Assembly: GCF_900105985.1 (NCBI RefSeq)
Contig: NZ_FNUB01000005.1
Coordinates: 2,480,001 to 2,544,000 of the forward strand
Direction: 5' to 3'
DNA from: Tenacibaculum sp. MAR_2010_89
GTDB taxonomy: Bacteria > Bacteroidota > Bacteroidia > Flavobacteriales > Flavobacteriaceae
Length of the DNA stretch: 64,000 nucleotides
The translations under genes and the position numbers were made by a program. Positions 23,779 to 34,600 of the stretch are shown here, piece after piece. Positions within the stretch are counted from its first letter, which is position 1, and every line of letters begins with the position of its first letter. The notes under the pieces are model-generated. The model had not been told where the DNA came from, made no database searches, and saw nothing but the letters and a program-made list of their open reading frames with translations.

Positions 23779-26010
23779 ATGAGAAAATATACTACACTAT
23801 TATTTTCAGCTCTTTTTGTATCAGCATCTTTATTTGCACAAGAAACAACTAAGAAAGAGCCCCAAAAAGGTCATATAGACCAAAATAAATTTCGTCAATT
23901 AAAAGATGTTTTAGCGACACCAAATGATCAACGTACAGCTTCTGGGGCTCCTGGACATGCATATACTCAGCAAAAAGTAGATTATGTTATGGATCTGCGT
24001 TTAGATGAAACTTCAAATAAATTATATGGAGATGAATCTATTACTTATCATAATAATTCTAAAGATCATTTAGAATATTTATGGGTGCAATTAGATCAAA
24101 ACATGCGTGCTCCTGATTCGAAATCTCCTTTAGTTGAATCAAAAGGTGCTAGTGGTTTTCAAACTCCTAAGAAGTTTGTTGAAAATAACATGTCAAAACC
24201 TAAAGCTTTTGGTTACAATATCGAAGCTGTTAAAAAAGCAGATGGTAGAGATTTATCATACACTATAAATAGAACAATGATGCGAATAAATTTACCAAAG
24301 CCTTTAGCTCCTGGTAATACATTCTCTTTCAAAATTAAGTGGAATTACACAATAAACAATGTAGTAACTGATGGTGGACGTTCTGGAGTTGAAGAATTCG
24401 CTGATGGTAATAAAGCTTTTATAATTGCTCAGTTTTTTCCTAGATTATGCGTTTATAATAACGTAGAAGGATGGCAAAACATGCAATTCTGGGGACGTAG
24501 TGAATTTGCGCTAGAGTTTGGAGATTATGATGTAAAACTTACTGTACCTGCAGATCATATTGTTGAAGCTACTGGAGAATTACAAAATGAAAAAGATGTT
24601 TTAACTAGAGAGCAACGTAAACGTTGGGAAAAAGCTAGAAAATCATATAAAAACCCTGTTCTTATCGTTACTCAAGAAGAAGCTGAAGTAAACGAAAAGA
24701 AAAGATCTACAAAAACAAAAACATGGCATTTTAAAGCTAAAAATGTACGTGATTACGCTTTTGCTTCTTCAAGAAAGTATATTTGGGACGCTATGGCTGT
24801 TAACATTAATGGTAAGAATGTTATGGCAGTTTCTTTATATCCAAAAGAAGGAAACCCTTTATGGGAAGAGCATTCAACAAGAACTGTTGCTAATACTTTA
24901 GAAGAGTATTCTAAATTAACCTTTGACTACCCATATCCTAAAGCAATTTCTGTTAATGCCAATGATGGTATGGGAATGGAATACCCTATGATTTGTTTCA
25001 ATTTTGGACGCCCAAATCCTGACGGAACATATTCAGATCGTTTGAAAAAAGGAATGATTGGAGTAATTATTCACGAAGTAGGACATAACTTCTTTCCTAT
25101 GATTGTAAATTCTGACGAAAGACAATGGACTTGGATGGATGAAGGTTTAAATTCATTTGTTCAAATACTAGCTGAATTTGATTACGATGCTAAATTATTC
25201 GCTCAAAATCCTACTAAAAATATTACGCGTTACATGAGTTTTGATCAAAAGCGTTTATCTCCTATTATGTCTCAAGGAGATTATGTATATAACTTTGGAC
25301 CAAATGCATATACTAAACCAGCTGCTGGATTATACATGCTTCGTCAAACTATAATGGGTCCTGAATTATTTGATTACGCATTTAGAACTTATTCTAAACG
25401 TTGGATGTTTAAACACCCAACACCAGCTGATTTCTTTAGAACTATGGAAGATGCTTCAGGTATGGATTTAGATTGGTTTTGGAGAGGTTGGTTTTATACA
25501 ACTGACTTTACTGACATAGGTATTAAAGAGGTTAAACCTTTATTTTTAACTGATAAACCTAATGAAAGAACTAAAAAATTACAAGAGCAATATCCTACAT
25601 ATTTTGCTCGTTTAGGAAAATTAGTTTTCTTAACTACTAAAAAAGAAGAAGCTAACTCAAAAGAGGTAGAAGCGCATATTAATGGGTTACCAGCTGCCGA
25701 AAAGGCTAAACTTAAAGAAATGCCTAAATATATGTATCAAGTTGAATTTGAAAAGCCAGGTGGTTTAATGATGCCTATCATTGTTGAGTTAACTTATGCT
25801 GATGGTACTAAAAAGCGTGAAACTTTCCCTGCTCAAATTTGGAGAATGAATGAAAATAAAGTGTATCGTGTATTCTCTTCTAGCCAAGAGATTAAAAGCA
25901 TTGTAGTAGATCCTGATTTTGAAACAGCTGATATTGATACATCAAATAATAGTTGGCCTAAGAAAACAACTAATAAGTTTGATAAATTCAAAAATAAAGT
26001 TAAGCAATAA
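23779..26010 (+). CDS. M1 family metallopeptidase, paralog 2
   Basis: The 743-residue protein is colinear with the preceding M1 paralog, including the Q/GHxxQNKFRQLKD start, HEVGH zinc site (His432, Glu433, His436, Glu455) and the TADIDTSNNSWPKKTTNKF end. It has a signal peptide (LFAQ). It differs mainly by an insert of about 30 residues near residue 610 (ARLGKLVFLTTKKEEANSKE). Codons are less A/T-biased than in paralog 1, with more CGT and GGT, which may mean higher expression. The pair is an old tandem duplication, each copy with its own terminator. Confidence 0.92.
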   Translation: MRKYTTLLFSALFVSASLFAQETTKKEPQKGHIDQNKFRQLKDVLATPNDQRTASGAPGHAYTQQKVDYVMDLRLDETSNKLYGDESITYHNNSKDHLEYLWVQLDQNMRAPDSKSPLVESKGASGFQTPKKFVENNMSKPKAFGYNIEAVKKADGRDLSYTINRTMMRINLPKPLAPGNTFSFKIKWNYTINNVVTDGGRSGVEEFADGNKAFIIAQFFPRLCVYNNVEGWQNMQFWGRSEFALEFGDYDVKLTVPADHIVEATGELQNEKDVLTREQRKRWEKARKSYKNPVLIVTQEEAEVNEKKRSTKTKTWHFKAKNVRDYAFASSRKYIWDAMAVNINGKNVMAVSLYPKEGNPLWEEHSTRTVANTLEEYSKLTFDYPYPKAISVNANDGMGMEYPMICFNFGRPNPDGTYSDRLKKGMIGVIIHEVGHNFFPMIVNSDERQWTWMDEGLNSFVQILAEFDYDAKLFAQNPTKNITRYMSFDQKRLSPIMSQGDYVYNFGPNAYTKPAAGLYMLRQTIMGPELFDYAFRTYSKRWMFKHPTPADFFRTMEDASGMDLDWFWRGWFYTTDFTDIGIKEVKPLFLTDKPNERTKKLQEQYPTYFARLGKLVFLTTKKEEANSKEVEAHINGLPAAEKAKLKEMPKYMYQVEFEKPGGLMMPIIVELTYADGTKKRETFPAQIWRMNENKVYRVFSSSQEIKSIVVDPDFETADIDTSNNSWPKKTTNKFDKFKNKVKQ

Positions 26011-26029
26011 CTTTCTTTTTATATTGTTA

Positions 26030-26057
26030 AAAAAACGTGGCGAATGCCACGTTTTTT
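26030..26057 (+). terminator. Terminator of the second M1 gene
   Basis: AAAAAACGTGGC (26030-26041) and GCCACGTTTTTT (26046-26057) pair perfectly around GAAT, and the right arm supplies the T run. Confidence 0.88.
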
Positions 26058-26058
26058 G

Positions 26059-26091
26059 TTTGCATACATACTACAAAAAATAGTACTTTCG
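26059..26091 (+). promoter_or_regulatory. topB promoter
   Basis: TTTG at 26059-26062 and TACTTTCG at 26084-26091 are separated by 21 bases. This is close to the Bacteroidota TTTG/TAnnTTTG promoter with one change in the -7 box. The start would be near 26098, about 12 bases before the ATG. Confidence 0.5.
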
Positions 26092-26109
26092 AGTTTTAAA
26101 TAGGATAGA

Positions 26110-28422
26110 ATGAAAGTTTGTATTGCAGAAAAACCAAGTGTTGCTCGTGAAATAGCTAATATTTTAGGAGCCAATACAAAACATGATGGATATTTTGAAG
26201 GTAATGGATATGCTGTAACCTATACTTTTGGGCATTTATGTACACTTTTAGAGCCTAAAGATTATAAACCCTATTGGAAAAGTTGGGATTTAAACAATTT
26301 ACCTATGCTTCCAGAAAAATTTGGCACAAAAGTTACAGGAGACTCTGGAATACAAAAACAATTTCGAATAGTAAAATCATTATTTGATAAAGCTGATGTT
26401 ATTATAAATTGCGGGGATGCTGGTCAAGAAGGAGAACTTATTCAGCGTTGGGTTATTAATCAAGCTGATTATAAAGGTGAAATACAACGGTTGTGGATTT
26501 CATCATTAACAGAGGAAGCCATAAAAGAAGGGTTTGAAAATTTAAAACCATCAGAAGGATACGACAACTTATATTATGCTGGATATTCTAGAGCCATTGG
26601 AGATTGGCTTTTAGGTTTAAACGCTACGCGTTTGTATACTGTTAAGTTTGGTGGTTATAAACAAGTTTTATCTATCGGTAGAGTGCAAACTCCTACCCTA
26701 GCTATGTTAGTTAATCGTTATAAAGAAATTTTAAATTTTAAACCAGTACCTTATTGGGAATTACAAACTTTATATAGAAATACATTATTTAGTTGTGAAG
26801 AAGGTCGTTTTTTAAAAAAGGAAGAAGGACAAACTTTTGCTAATAAAGTAAAAGAAAGTGATTTTGAAATTGTATCTGTAACCAAAAAGAAAGGTAAAGA
26901 ATATGCTCCTAAACTATTCGATTTAACAGGATTACAAGTATATTGTAATAATAAGTTTGGTTTTTCTGCAGATGAAACCCTGAAAATAGTTCAAAAACTC
27001 TACGAAATGAAAGTAGTTACTTATCCTAGAGTAGATACTACGTTTTTACCTAATGATGTTTACCCCAAAGTGCCTTCTATACTTCAACGACTTACAAATT
27101 ATAGTACGTTAACAAAACCTTTATCAGGAAAAAAAATAAGAAAATCTACTAAAGTATTTAACGATAAAAAAGTAACTGATCACCATGCTATTATTCCTAC
27201 AGGAATTCAAGTTAACTTACAATACAATCAGCAACAAGTATATGATATTATAACTAAACGTTTTATTGCTGTTTTTTACCCTGATAGTGATATTTCAAAC
27301 ACCGCTGTTATTGGTAAAGCAGGAGATGTTTCTTTTAAAACTACTGGAAAAGAAATATTAACCAAAGGATGGCGCGTAGTATTTGAATATGGTAAAGAAG
27401 TTAAAAAAAGTGATGATTCAGGTATGCTTCCTACATTTACTAAAGGAGAAAAAGGTCCTCATGAACCTTCTTTTTTAGAAAAAGAAACAAAACCTCCACG
27501 TAATTATACTGAAGCTAGCTTATTACGTGCTATGGAGACTGCTGGAAAGCAAGTTGATGATGACGAAATGCGTGAGTTAATGAAAGAAAACGGTATTGGT
27601 CGTCCATCAACACGTGCAAGTATCATTGAAACGTTATTTAGAAGAAAATATATTGAGCGTCAGAAAAAATTAGTAGTTCCAACTCAAACAGGAATTGATT
27701 TAATTGATTTAATTGACAATGAATTATTAAAATCTGCTGAATTAACTGGGCTTTGGGAAAAACGTTTAAAAGAAATTGAACGAGGTGAATACCATGCTTC
27801 TACTTTTATTAAACAGATGAAAAAAATGGTAGATGACCTTGTTTACGAAGTGAGATCAAGTACCAAAACTAAAAGAATTTCATATGAAACCCAACAAGTT
27901 GAAACGACTTCTAAAAAAGTAAGTTCAAAAAAGAAAACAGTTGTAGGAAAAGAATGTCCAAAATGTAATAAAGGTCAACTCTTAAAAGGAAAATCTGCTT
28001 ATGGTTGTTCAGCATTCAAAACTGGTTGTAAATTTACATTACCTTTTGAGTATATGAAAAAGAAAATATCTGAAAATCAATTTATTCGATTGTTAGATAA
28101 AGGTTGTACAACCAACTTAAAAGGATGGCAGTCTGAAAATGGTAAAATTGAAGGATTAATACGTTTTGATGAAAATTTTTCTCTTAAATTAGAAGTTAAA
28201 CAATCTTCAAGTTCCTCAGCTACTAAAATTTCTGAGCCAACAAATACTTTAGCATGCCCTAAATGTAAAAAAGGACAACTTTTAAAAGGAAAAACTGCCT
28301 ACGGATGTTCTGAATATAAAAATGGATGTGATTTTGTTTTTACTTTTGAGAACATTAAGAAAGAGGCTAAAGGTCAAAAACTAACTAAAGAATTAGTATT
28401 TAATATAATTTCAAAAAAATAG
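26110..28422 (+). CDS. topB: Type IA DNA topoisomerase (topoisomerase III)
   Basis: The 770-residue enzyme has a Toprim domain at the N-terminus (CIAEKPSVAREI; acidic motif INCGDAGQEGELI). The catalytic Tyr305 is in VVTYPRVDT, and the type IA gate region has NGIGRPSTRASIIE. The C-terminus carries two repeats with four cysteines each (ECPKCNKGQLLKGK...GC and ACPKCKKGQLLKGK...GC). These resemble topoisomerase zinc ribbons fused to a DUF3945/TopoIII repeat domain. It relaxes and decatenates DNA by passing single strands. In the Toprim acidic motif the second Asp of DxD is Gly; the partial TOPRIM change is noted under findings. The gene is monocistronic. Confidence 0.93.
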   Translation: MKVCIAEKPSVAREIANILGANTKHDGYFEGNGYAVTYTFGHLCTLLEPKDYKPYWKSWDLNNLPMLPEKFGTKVTGDSGIQKQFRIVKSLFDKADVIINCGDAGQEGELIQRWVINQADYKGEIQRLWISSLTEEAIKEGFENLKPSEGYDNLYYAGYSRAIGDWLLGLNATRLYTVKFGGYKQVLSIGRVQTPTLAMLVNRYKEILNFKPVPYWELQTLYRNTLFSCEEGRFLKKEEGQTFANKVKESDFEIVSVTKKKGKEYAPKLFDLTGLQVYCNNKFGFSADETLKIVQKLYEMKVVTYPRVDTTFLPNDVYPKVPSILQRLTNYSTLTKPLSGKKIRKSTKVFNDKKVTDHHAIIPTGIQVNLQYNQQQVYDIITKRFIAVFYPDSDISNTAVIGKAGDVSFKTTGKEILTKGWRVVFEYGKEVKKSDDSGMLPTFTKGEKGPHEPSFLEKETKPPRNYTEASLLRAMETAGKQVDDDEMRELMKENGIGRPSTRASIIETLFRRKYIERQKKLVVPTQTGIDLIDLIDNELLKSAELTGLWEKRLKEIERGEYHASTFIKQMKKMVDDLVYEVRSSTKTKRISYETQQVETTSKKVSSKKKTVVGKECPKCNKGQLLKGKSAYGCSAFKTGCKFTLPFEYMKKKISENQFIRLLDKGCTTNLKGWQSENGKIEGLIRFDENFSLKLEVKQSSSSSATKISEPTNTLACPKCKKGQLLKGKTAYGCSEYKNGCDFVFTFENIKKEAKGQKLTKELVFNIISKK

Positions 28423-28444
28423 CTCTACAAAATTATTGTAGAGC
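28422..28444. terminator. Terminator behind topB
   Basis: GCTCTACAA and TTGTAGAGC pair perfectly around AATTA, starting at the last base of the topB stop. The T run on the plus strand is interrupted (ATATTTTA), so strength is moderate. Confidence 0.65.
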
Positions 28445-28461
28445 ATATTTTAATTTAAGGT

Positions 28462-28623
28462 TTAAAAACCTTCTCCGGGGGGAGGGGGACTTTGCGCTTG
28501 CGCCTTTTGTGGTGTTAACAACAAATAGATTCCTATAGCAGTTAAGGCCGAATACTTTCCATAATTCCCTATTTTTTTTAAAGCCTCTTTTCTTGTAATC
28601 TCTTTATTATTTGCTTTTTTCAT
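28462..28623 (-). CDS. Small exported peptide (53 residues) behind the LRR gene
   Basis: The ATG at 28623 opens a 53-residue frame. It has a charged N-terminus (MKKANNKEITRKEALKKIG), a hydrophobic stretch (SALTAIGIYLLLTP), a cleavage-like KAQAQ and a mature part of only nine or ten residues, SPPPPGEGF. The start codon is 17 bases after the stop of the 2303-residue LRR protein, so the two are very likely co-transcribed. I recall similar peptides with a signal segment and a Pro-rich end being scattered through Flavobacteriaceae genomes, but I know of no function. The frame is too short for standard ORF calling. The unusual C-run in the DNA comes from the four proline codons. Confidence 0.7.
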   Translation of the reverse strand: MKKANNKEITRKEALKKIGNYGKYSALTAIGIYLLLTPQKAQAQSPPPPGEGF

Positions 28624-28640
28624 TTACTAAAGAATTATAA

Positions 28641-31600
28641 TTAATCTATTATTATTTTTTTAGTTGTAATTTTTGTTTCATCGACTATTTTAACAATATA
28701 TACACCTTTAGATAAATTAGTTAAGTCTATTTCATTTTCGTCTAAACCTTTATATTCATCTTTTAAAACACCTACTCCTAACGCATTAAAAATAGTTATT
28801 GTAAATTGTTCTCCTTGAATGCCTTTAATTATTAATTTATTTGGAATTGTATAAACATATACATCATTTTTTTCTATTTCTGTTGTACTTAATAAAGCTT
28901 CTTTAGTATGAATAAAAAAACGTCCTACTCCATTTACATTTTCTTCAAATACAACTTTATACTTTGTTTGTGTATCTTCAATTTTTGTATATTTATTTAA
29001 CTTTTTATCTTCTATATACACTTCTATTCCTTTAGGTAAATTAGTGTACTTTAAAGTAATACTTACCTCTTCCCCTGCTTTCGATTTAATTCCTAAAGGA
29101 ATTACCATACTTTCATACCCTGAATCAGGTAATGATTGAATTGTAAAGTCATTTCCTTTTGACTCTTCCAATAAATGAGTAAATACATCAAAACTTGAAC
29201 TTCCAAAATTACCAATATCATATCCTGGATCTAGTCCTTTTGTTGCTGTCTGATAATATTTAATGTGGGTATTAACAGTAATTCCTTTGCTCTCTGCAAA
29301 TATCTGAATACTTGGCACTGATGATTTACTTCTTGAAAATATATCAACATCAGTACCTTCATGTTGCCTTTGATTTTCTTTAAAGTTTATCGTGTTAATC
29401 CCATTTCCTGTTTTTACAAAAAAGCCTTGCCCTAATGTTAACGAAGTTGACGAACTAACCAATGACTTTGCAACATATTTATTCTGCGAATTATCCCATA
29501 CATAAACTCCAATATTTTCTGGATGAAATTTGCTTATATTCTTTTGAATAAAGTTTTCATTTGAATTATTATTAATTGGTAAAAATGCTGTATAAGGGTT
29601 TCCTATGGCATTCCATTTGATTTCATTTACTGAAATTGAGATATCAGTGGTAGTCAATGTTCCAGTAAATTTGACACTTCCATTAGTAGCTCTTGAAACT
29701 ATATACCCCTTCCCTTTTTCAAAAGTTAAAGTATTAGTTTGAATATCATCTGCTGTATAATAAGTCCATTTATTTCCATCAGTTTTAGTATCATCATAAT
29801 AAGCTACTGCATATCTATTTGGAGTAACAGTTGTATTTACACGAATATCATTCTCAGAAGATTCTATAAAATCTTTAATACTTTGACCAGAAACTGGAGC
29901 AGTAATTATACTCCATTTATTAGCTAATAATCCACTTCTTTCATAAGTTACATTACCATTTGCTATTCCTCTTACAATTAGAGTTCCACTTGTATTAGCT
30001 GAAGAACCAATACTAATCGTTCCTGTATTATTTAAATTACCATTTATAATGGTAATACCATTATTTTCTATAGTAAATGATGATAATTCTTGAATTTCTA
30101 AATCATTAATTTCTGCTGTAACTCCTGACTCAATAATTGGAGATGTTACCAATACTGGAATAATTACGTTTTGTGTTGTTAAAGCAACTGCGTTTAAAGT
30201 CCAGTTTCCATTATCTGTCCAATCTGTACCATTAATTCCTGTCCAAATTGAATTATTACAATCTTCTGTAAAATTAGCTTTTACATCTTTCTCCCAAGTT
30301 GATAAATAAGATGCAGATGCATAATCAACTTCAATACACGTTAGATAATCATTAAACTTAGCATTAAAATTAGTCATTAAATTATTGTTCCCGTTTCTAA
30401 CATCGAGTGATACTAACAATGTTTGTGTAAGAGAAAGCTCCTCTAATTCCGGACAATTGGTTACATCTAAAGTTGTATATTGGTTTTTACTAGCTCTAAG
30501 TATCTTAAGTTTTGGATTGTCTAAAATTAAGCTGTTAATTTTGTTAGATCTTAATTCAACTTCCTCTAAACTTGGAATAACTGATAAATCTATTTCTGTT
30601 AAGTCATTCTCAGCAACATCTAAGATTCTTAGATTTGAATTACTCGATAAATCTAACGTAGTTAAATCATTATATTCTAAGTTTAATATTTCTAAAGCAG
30701 CAAAAGCCTCAATACCAGTTAAGTTAGTAATATCTAAACGATTTAAATCTAAGTTTATAACAGTTTTAATCTTCTCAGTATACACTGCATTATCATTAGT
30801 GATTCCGTTTCCTAAACTTGTAGCATCTCCTAGAGTAACTACATTTCCATCAGCATCATGAGTTTCTAAATAATTTTCGAAATTAGTATCAGCAATATAT
30901 GTTACATCACAGTATAATGCGAAACTTGCTGTTGCATCTTTTACCCAAATATCAGGAAATAACTGAACTACTTTATCGGCTTTAATACATGTTAAACCAG
31001 AATTTCCTTGTCCATCAAACCAAGTGAAATTATCATTATTTCCGTTAGCTACGTTTAATGAAGTTAATTGATTATTAGCTATACGTAATTGTACAATACT
31101 TGGATACATTGAAATATCTAATTCTGTAAAATTATTATCATTAAGATTTAATATTCTCATTAATGGATTGTTAGAAATATCTATAGATTTAATACCAGTA
31201 TCAGAAACACTAAGTGTATTTAAATTACTCAACATGGAAATATCAACATTACCTAAGTTAAAATTTCCATCTAAATATATTTTTTCCAGAATTAAGTTAT
31301 TATTTAAATCTAAGCTTGCTAGGTTATTGTTCGCTAATGTAACGTTGGTTAGCTTTGTGTTTTTACTTAAATCAATACTCGTTAAATTAACATTATTACG
31401 ACATCCTAAAAACCACATATTTTTAAAATCTTCGATACCTGTCATATCTTCTACTAATCCATTATGTAAATTAAACCCTTCAGAAATTTCAACTAAAGCT
31501 GTATATACATAATCGTCTATAACTCCATTTCCATAACCGTTATTTTCTAAGAACGTTTCAAATGCATCATCTGGAACATAAGTCATTCTACAATACTCAG

Positions 31601-34600
31601 CATAGTTTGTTGTGTTATCTTTAAACCAAGAAACTAATTCTGAAGCAGTTGAATCATCAACTTCAACACAAGTTAAGCTTGCGTTACCAGTAATATCAAC
31701 ACTCGCAATACTAGTATTATTTCCATTTCTTAAGTTTAATAGTGTTAATTGGTTATTAGAAGCATTGAACGAATCTAATCTTGTAAGGTTAGCTAAGTTT
31801 AACTCAGTAATCGCATTATTATGTACTTTTAAAGTAAACATGTTTGCGTTATTACTTAAGTCTAGTTCAGTTATTGCTGTATCATTACAAACCAAATTAC
31901 TAATATTAGTATTGTTACTTAAATTAAGCTCAGAAACATTGGTGTTGTTAATTAGTAAGTTTAATAATGCTGGCTGATTTGAAACATCAATACTATTCAA
32001 TGGATTATCGAATATTTCAACAGTTTCAATTAATGCATTGTTTTGAATGTTTATGGTTGATATAGAATTTCCAGAACAACTTAATGTAACCAATTTTAAG
32101 TTTTGACTGAGAGCAAGAGTTGAAATATTATTATTATTAATAAGTAAAGTTATTATCTCTGTATTATTAGTAATATCTAGAGTTGAAATATTGTTATTAT
32201 CTAAATCAACATACTCAACATTACTATTGGTTGAAATATCAATATTATTAATGTCATTATCGTTTAGATCTAACTGAAATAGATTAGTTAATCCTGATAC
32301 ATTAATACTTGTTAATCCCATGTTTGCACAATACACTTGGGTTAAATTCACATTCGCCGTTAGGTCTAAATCTCCGTTTACAGAGTTTCCGTAAGCTCTA
32401 AATCGTTCCAATCCTTTGAATTCCTGTAAACCTGTAAAATCAGATATATTCTCATTATCGATAAATAGAATTTGTAAATTCTCAATCTTTTCTGTAGGAA
32501 CATAATTATCTAATACTCCATTTCCTAAACTATTATCATTTCCTAAGGTAGTTCCTCCTGTATTTTCTTTATGAGTTTCTAGATAGTTTTCAAAATTAGC
32601 GTCAGGAATGTATGTTAATCTACAATATTTTGAATAGTTTGCTGTCCCATCTTTTACCCAATGAGATTGTGATAAGTAATCTGCCGTTGGATCATCCACT
32701 TCAATACAGGTTAAATTCGGGCAACCATATACTCTAAATTCAGTAAAACTACTATTGTTCCCGTTTCTTACATTTACCCCTTCTAATTCATTAATATTTC
32801 TTGCATTAAATTTTACTAAATTCATATTCTTACTAATATCAATAGATGTAATATTGGTTTCATCTAGATTTAACTCCTTCAAATTAGTTAAATGACTTAC
32901 ATCATAAGAAATTAATGGGTTTCCTAATAAATTTAAGGTTTCGAGTAACGTATTATTTTGGGTATTTAATGAGGTAAATTGATTTAAAGAAGCTACAATT
33001 CTTGTTAAATTTACATTTTTGCTTAGATCAATATTGCTTAATGTTGTTTCGTGAATTTGTAAATCTTCTAACAACAGATTATTACTTACATCTAATTTTG
33101 TTAAATTGTTAGAAGAAATCATAAACTCTTTCAATGAAGTATTTGTAGATAAATCAACACTAGTAAGACTATTTCTAGAGATATCCATTCTTTCTAAAGC
33201 GGTTAATCCTGTAATATCAATACTAGTTAACCCCATATCACTAGCATCAATTCTTTTTAGATTTGTGTTACTCGTAAAGTCTAAATTTGTATTTATTACA
33301 TTACCAAAACACACTACAAACTCTAAAGAAGCAAAAGCCTCAATTCCTGTAAAATCAGTAATTCCTTGAAAATTTAAAAATAGGTTAATTACATTTTCAA
33401 TATTAGTTGTTTTTACATAATCATCATTTGCAATTCCATTACCCATACTAGTTGGATCTCCAACAGAAACAAAACCTCCGTTAGTATCATGTGTTTCTAA
33501 ATACACTTCAAAGTTATCATCTGGAATATATGTCCAATTACAATCATCACTAAAACTTACTGTTGCATCTTTCTCCCATCTGGACAAGTAACTGGCTGTA
33601 GGATCGTCAACTTGAATACAAAATAAGTTTGGATTTCCAGTAGCATATAACTCAATGCTACTACTATTGTTATCGCTTTTAATATTCAACGATGTTAACT
33701 GTGAATTTTTACATTCTACATATTCTAAATCTGGACTAGCACTAAAATCAAGTTCAGTAATAACAGTGTTATTCGCGTATACTTCAATTAACTTCGTAAG
33801 ACTACTTAAATCTAAAGCTGATAAACCTGTACCATTAACTCCAATATCTTCAAGATTTATATTACTCGAAACATCTAAAGAAGTTAGTGATGGCATATCT
33901 TCAAGAAATAAATCAGTTAGGTTATTTAATCCGTTTACATTAATCGTTCCTAATTGATTTTTTCCTGCGCTTATAGTTTCTAATAAAGTATTATTTGAAA
34001 CATCTAGAATTGATAAAGAGTTTCCTCCTACATATAATCTTTTTAGGTTACTATTATTAGAAATATCTATTGAGTTTAATACAACATTATCTCTAATTCT
34101 TAAATCTGATAATAAAGTATTGCCGCTTATATTAATAGTTGTAAAATTATTTCCATCGACATTAAAATAATTTAAGTTTGAGTTCGAACTTATATCGATA
34201 TTAGATAAATTATTGTTTCTTAATTCTACTCTTTCCAAAACAGATAATCCAGAAATATCGATAGTATTTAATCCCATATCAGAACAAACAATCTCTATTA
34301 AGTTTGTATTTGTTGTTAAATCTAAATTTCCTGATGTAATTGTATTGTCGAATGCTCTTAACTCTTCTAAACTTGTAAAATCTTCCAAACCTGCTAAATC
34401 CGTAATTCCTTGGTTAGAAATATTTAAATACGTGATATTTTGAATTCTTTCTGTTGCTACTTTATTATCGTTTGCAATTCCGTTCCCCATATTTGTTGGA
34501 TCACCAACTGAAACAACTCCACCTGTTGCGTTATGCGTTTCTAAATAGGCTTCAAAATTATTATCAGGTACATTTGTTTCTGTACAGAACAATTTATACT

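Noticed and set aside
30385..30861. 158-codon plus-strand frame inside the LRR gene
   Set aside because: Antisense shadow of module 6; repetitive Ser/Leu/Lys composition.
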